Source of the DNA: Cellulomonas rhizosphaerae
Lineage (GTDB): Bacteria; Actinomycetota; Actinomycetes; Actinomycetales; Cellulomonadaceae
NCBI RefSeq assembly: GCF_003470205.1
Contig: NZ_QWKP01000202.1
Location: 1-38,440 of the forward strand
Reading direction: 5' to 3'
DNA: 38,440 nt
Shown piece by piece: positions 37,096-38,440 of the stretch. The translations under genes and the position numbers were made by a program. The notes under the pieces were generated by a model that saw only the letters and a program-made list of their open reading frames with translations, ran no database searches and was not told where the DNA came from. Position 1 is the first letter of the stretch, and every line of letters starts with the position of its first letter.

Positions 37096-37102
37096 GCTCG
37101 CG

Positions 37103-37108
37103 ACGCTA
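37103..37108 (-). promoter_or_regulatory. -10 element of the EEP gene, leaderless type
   Basis: TAGCGT on the minus strand ends 7 nt before GTG 37095. It makes the gene independent of efeB, which ends 59 nt upstream. Confidence 0.55.
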
Positions 37109-37154
37109 CTCCGAACCGGCCCCCCTCCGCGCTCCGACCAGCGCACTCGTCGGG

Positions 37155-38440
37155 TCAGGTGAACAGGGCCTGGCCGACGTAGGGGGAGTGGCGGGTGGTC
37201 AGCGGCGTGCCGTCCGCGCCGAGGACGAACGAGCCCGCCGCGACGCCCGGCGGCACCGCGAACAGCCCAGACCCGGTGTGCTCGAGGTACTCCATGAGCC
37301 CGTCCGACTTGGACAGCTGGTTCTGCATGGGGATGTAGTGCGTGCGCGGGTCGGTGACGAACGCGAGGAAGAACAGCCCCGCGTCGAGCCGCCCGAGCGA
37401 GTCGTTGCCGTCGGTGAAGTTGTAGCCGCGGCGCAGCATCCGTGCACCCGAGTTGAAGTCCGGGTGGGCCAGCCGCACGTGAGCGTTCGTCGCGATGAGC
37501 GGCTGGTCGGCCCGGCCCGTCGTCTCGAAATTCGGCTCGGTGAACTCGGTGCCGCCGGACAGCGGCGCGCCCTCGCCCTTGTTCCGTCCCACGAGGTCCT
37601 CCTGCTCGCGGAGCGAGGTGCGGTCCCACGTCTCGATCCGCATGCGGATGCGCCGCGCGACGAGGTACGAGCCGCCCGTCAGCCACGCCGAGTCGGTGGT
37701 GTCCGCGTCGGCGGCCGACGCGGGTACCCAGACGTGCTCGTCGAGCGAGGCCGTCTCCTCGGCCTTGACGTTGGCGGTGCCGTCCTTGAAGCCGAACAGG
37801 TTGCGCGGGGTCTTCTGCGCGGTCGACGTCGACGAGGTCCGGCCGTAGCCGAGCTGGGTCCACCGGATCGTCGCCGAGCCGAACGCGGCACGCGACAGGT
37901 TCCGGATCGCGTGGACGGCGATCTGCGGGTCGTCGGCGCACGCCTGCACGACGAGGTCGCCACCGGTGCGCGCGGGGTCGAGGTTGTCGGCGGGGAAGTG
38001 CGGCAGGTCGACGAGCCCACCGGGCAGCCGGTCGGCGAGGCCGAACCGGTCCGCGCCATCGGCCCCGACGAACAGCGACCGGCCGAACCCGAACGTGATC
38101 GTCAGGCCCGCGGGCGGCAGGTCGGCGGCCTCGCCCGTGTCGTCCGGCGGCGCGTCGTACGGGCCCGAGGCCGGGCCGTACGGGCCGGCGGACAGGCCCT
38201 GGGTCAGCCGCGCGGCGATCGTCGTCCAGCGCTGCAGCAGCGCGACGAGGTCGTCGCGCGAGGTCGCCGTCACGTCGAACGCGGCCAGGTAGAGCCGGTC
38301 CTGCGCGGGTGTGACGATGCCGGCCTGGTGCGTGCCGGTGAACGGGTACGTGCGCGAGCCGCCGGCGGCGACGGCGGGCGCGGGCTCGGGTGCGGTCAGG
38401 CGGCCGACGCCGAAGCCGGCCGCGGCGCCGGCGACCGCGA
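37155..38440 (-). CDS. efeB: Dyp-type peroxidase EfeB, 5' end beyond the window
   Basis: At least 428 residues; the start lies beyond position 38440, since the frame stays open to the edge. The first visible residues (AVAGAAAGFGVG) are the hydrophobic core of a signal peptide, expected to be of the Tat type in EfeB. The mature part shows the Dyp hallmark GFKDGTAN (GxxDG, distal Asp), NAHVRLAHPD (likely proximal haem His) and RRGYNF (distal Arg). EfeB is the secreted haem peroxidase of the EfeUOB iron uptake system; efeO and efeU would lie outside the window. The ATG/GTG-initiated frame beginning at 38273 is only an internal piece. Confidence 0.9.
   Translation of the reverse strand, partial: AVAGAAAGFGVGRLTAPEPAPAVAAGGSRTYPFTGTHQAGIVTPAQDRLYLAAFDVTATSRDDLVALLQRWTTIAARLTQGLSAGPYGPASGPYDAPPDDTGEAADLPPAGLTITFGFGRSLFVGADGADRFGLADRLPGGLVDLPHFPADNLDPARTGGDLVVQACADDPQIAVHAIRNLSRAAFGSATIRWTQLGYGRTSSTSTAQKTPRNLFGFKDGTANVKAEETASLDEHVWVPASAADADTTDSAWLTGGSYLVARRIRMRIETWDRTSLREQEDLVGRNKGEGAPLSGGTEFTEPNFETTGRADQPLIATNAHVRLAHPDFNSGARMLRRGYNFTDGNDSLGRLDAGLFFLAFVTDPRTHYIPMQNQLSKSDGLMEYLEHTGSGLFAVPPGVAAGSFVLGADGTPLTTRHSPYVGQALFT

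Overview
The window is a stretch of actinobacterial chromosome. GC content is very high, coding density is close to complete, many starts are GTG, and the gene families include DUF3117, FolP2, LpdA, an HXXXCXXC anti-sigma factor and a BMP-type nucleoside ABC system. Gene content and order resemble Micrococcales, perhaps Cellulomonadaceae; that placement is inference. I see no phage, insertion sequence, CRISPR array, tRNA or rRNA.

Layout. Positions 111-10543 hold dapE, a LOG-family protein, folP2, a PIG-V-like mannosyltransferase, DUF3117, pepA, an O-methyltransferase (minus strand), sigE-rseA-htrA and tatB. From memory, this is the same order as M. tuberculosis Rv1202-Rv1224. Positions 10598-13164 hold trpS, a 2'-5' RNA ligase-like protein and a YihY/BrkB membrane protein. 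Positions 13169-14451 (minus) hold a phosphotransferase and a DinB-like protein. Positions 14519-18005 (minus) hold sdhCDAB. Then come manC, an M20 amidohydrolase, and a nucleoside uptake and catabolism block (21130-30591): BMP lipoprotein, dual-ATPase ABC protein, two permeases, cdd, deoA, a small acidic protein, add, deoC and a small conserved-looking protein. A phosphosugar mutase and a purine nucleoside phosphorylase follow on the minus strand, divergent from lpdA. The window ends with a membrane-anchored EEP-family hydrolase and a truncated efeB Dyp-type peroxidase, both on the minus strand. The sdh-nucleoside-lpdA half corresponds to the Rv3303c-Rv3336c neighbourhood, so two conserved blocks are joined between tatB and trpS.

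How the genes work together. Imported nucleosides would be deaminated (Cdd, Add) and phosphorolysed (DeoA, PNP). The sugar phosphates would pass through a phosphopentomutase-like step to DeoC and into central metabolism. SigE, RseA and HtrA form an envelope-stress module next to TatB. The EfeB peroxidase is a probable Tat substrate.

Regulation visible in the DNA. Twelve genes have a -10-like hexamer (TANNNT, or CANNNT in two cases) placed 6-7 nt before the start codon, which is the signature of leaderless transcription and fixes many starts. Most operon joints are ATGA or GTGA overlaps. Several very strong hairpins divide the operons. A GGAAC-N17-CGTT promoter precedes sigE. The most unexplained non-coding element is a 58-bp concentric, relatively AT-rich palindrome between the convergent lpdA and EEP genes. 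I found no obviously novel multi-gene system; the window is mostly core genome.
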